This document shows, piece by piece, positions 5,977 to 6,417 of a DNA stretch of 6,417 bases. Under the pieces are notes generated by a model. That model made no database searches. It was not told the origin of the DNA and saw only the letters and a program-made list of their open reading frames with translations. How positions within the stretch are numbered: position 1 is the first letter of the stretch; each line of letters begins with the position of its first letter. This DNA is from Candidatus Hydrogenedentota bacterium (GTDB taxonomy: Bacteria > Hydrogenedentota > Hydrogenedentia > Hydrogenedentales > SLHB01), in contig DUZM01000243.1 of assembly GCA_013349485.1 (NCBI GenBank), forward strand, positions 1 to 6,417. Direction: 5' to 3'. The position numbers and the translations under genes are program-made.

Positions 5977-6417
5977 TCACAGGTATCCCAGCCGTTCAAG
6001 TTTTTCCTGAGTCTCCTCATCTATGGTCTTGGAGGACTGAGGCCGAGCAGCCTCGGGCTTTGGCAGAGAGGCAAGGTAGGTAATGAGTTTCGAGCGCATG
6101 GCCTCTGCCACATTGGGGTGCTCTTCGACGAGGTTCGTCGATTCGTGAGGATCCTTTCCCAGATCGAATAGCCGATTCGACCCCTTTGTTTTGAGGACAA
6201 ACTTTAAGCTCCCGTCGAATATTGCCTGGGAATCGCCCTTGGGAGACAAGGCGGGGAGCGGATAGACCTCCGCGATGACAGGGTGGCCGACATTGGGCGC
6301 CGCGCCCTGGATGTCGGGGGGGCAAGGCAGATCGAGTCTTTCAAGTATCATCGGCATCACGTCCGTAAGCTGGATCCGCAAATCGGTCGCGTCCGGACTA
6401 ACTTCGCCTTTTGGGTA
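5977..6417 (-). CDS. Sulfatase (arylsulfatase-type), C-terminal part only
   Basis: The minus strand is open from the window edge to a TGA at 5979-5977, encoding the last 146 residues of a larger protein. Counting from the edge, IQLTDVMPMILERLDL (15-30) matches the conserved 'DxxPTxL' segment of the sulfatase/alkaline phosphatase superfamily. AIFDGSLKFVL (65-75) matches the 'R.g.yKyi' strand, and RLFDLGKDPHESTNLVEEHP (82-101) is the characteristic C-terminal motif of arylsulfatase-like enzymes. The tail QEKLERLGYL (137-146) resembles the 'LRxLGY' ending found in a subset of sulfatases from environmental bacteria. These enzymes remove sulfate esters from glycans or small molecules and are usually exported, but the signal peptide and formylglycine-bearing active site would lie outside the window. 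A phosphodiesterase or phosphoglycerol-transferase relative cannot be excluded from the C-terminus alone. TTG at 6381 is not the real start; the reading frame continues without a stop to 6417. Confidence 0.88.
   Translation of the reverse strand, partial: YPKGEVSPDATDLRIQLTDVMPMILERLDLPCPPDIQGAAPNVGHPVIAEVYPLPALSPKGDSQAIFDGSLKFVLKTKGSNRLFDLGKDPHESTNLVEEHPNVAEAMRSKLITYLASLPKPEAARPQSSKTIDEETQEKLERLGYL

Overview
The window is a GC-rich stretch of bacterial chromosome holding six protein-coding genes, two of them cut by the window edges. I see no RNA gene, mobile element, CRISPR array or phage signal. The gene mix (arylsulfatase-type hydrolase, Gfo/Idh/MocA oxidoreductase, non-HemE uroporphyrinogen-decarboxylase-family protein, Nif3-like metalloprotein, GT-C glycosyltransferase), the frequent strand changes and the sulfatase C-terminus ending in a 'LERLGYL' tail fit environmental bacteria of the Planctomycetota/Lentisphaerota/Hydrogenedentota kind. 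That placement is inferred from gene content, not from a marker gene.

Layout, left to right. (1) Minus strand, 1-930: a Gfo/Idh/MocA oxidoreductase whose C-terminal end lies beyond the left edge. (2) Minus strand, 1044-2018: a secreted or membrane-anchored HExxH metallopeptidase with a signal peptide, one C-terminal membrane segment and an acidic tail. It precedes gene 1 in the direction of transcription, with a 113-bp gap that contains small inverted and direct repeats. (3) A 181-bp divergent intergenic region (2019-2199) with a plausible sigma70-type promoter on each strand. (4) Plus strand, 2200-3828: a multipass GT-C (family 39/PMT-like) glycosyltransferase. (5) Plus strand, 4039-5031: a URO-D-family protein with its own candidate promoter. 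(6) Minus strand, 5028-5816: a Nif3-family protein that meets gene 5 tail to tail with interlocked stop codons. It has a very strong Shine-Dalgarno sequence and a good promoter of its own. (7) Minus strand, 5977-6417: the C-terminal 146 residues of a sulfatase that continues beyond the right edge.

The genes do not form one clear operon or pathway. The sulfatase and the oxidoreductase are typical of polysaccharide or sugar catabolism. The GT-C enzyme and the peptidase act at the membrane or cell envelope. The URO-D-like and Nif3-like proteins are probably metal-dependent enzymes of unknown substrate. I found no convincing undescribed system. The points most worth checking are the altered metal-ligand pattern of the URO-D-like protein, the topology and acidic tail of the metallopeptidase, the interlocked convergent stop codons, and a set of candidate promoters sharing a TTGTG/TTGCG -35 box and a 17-bp spacer.
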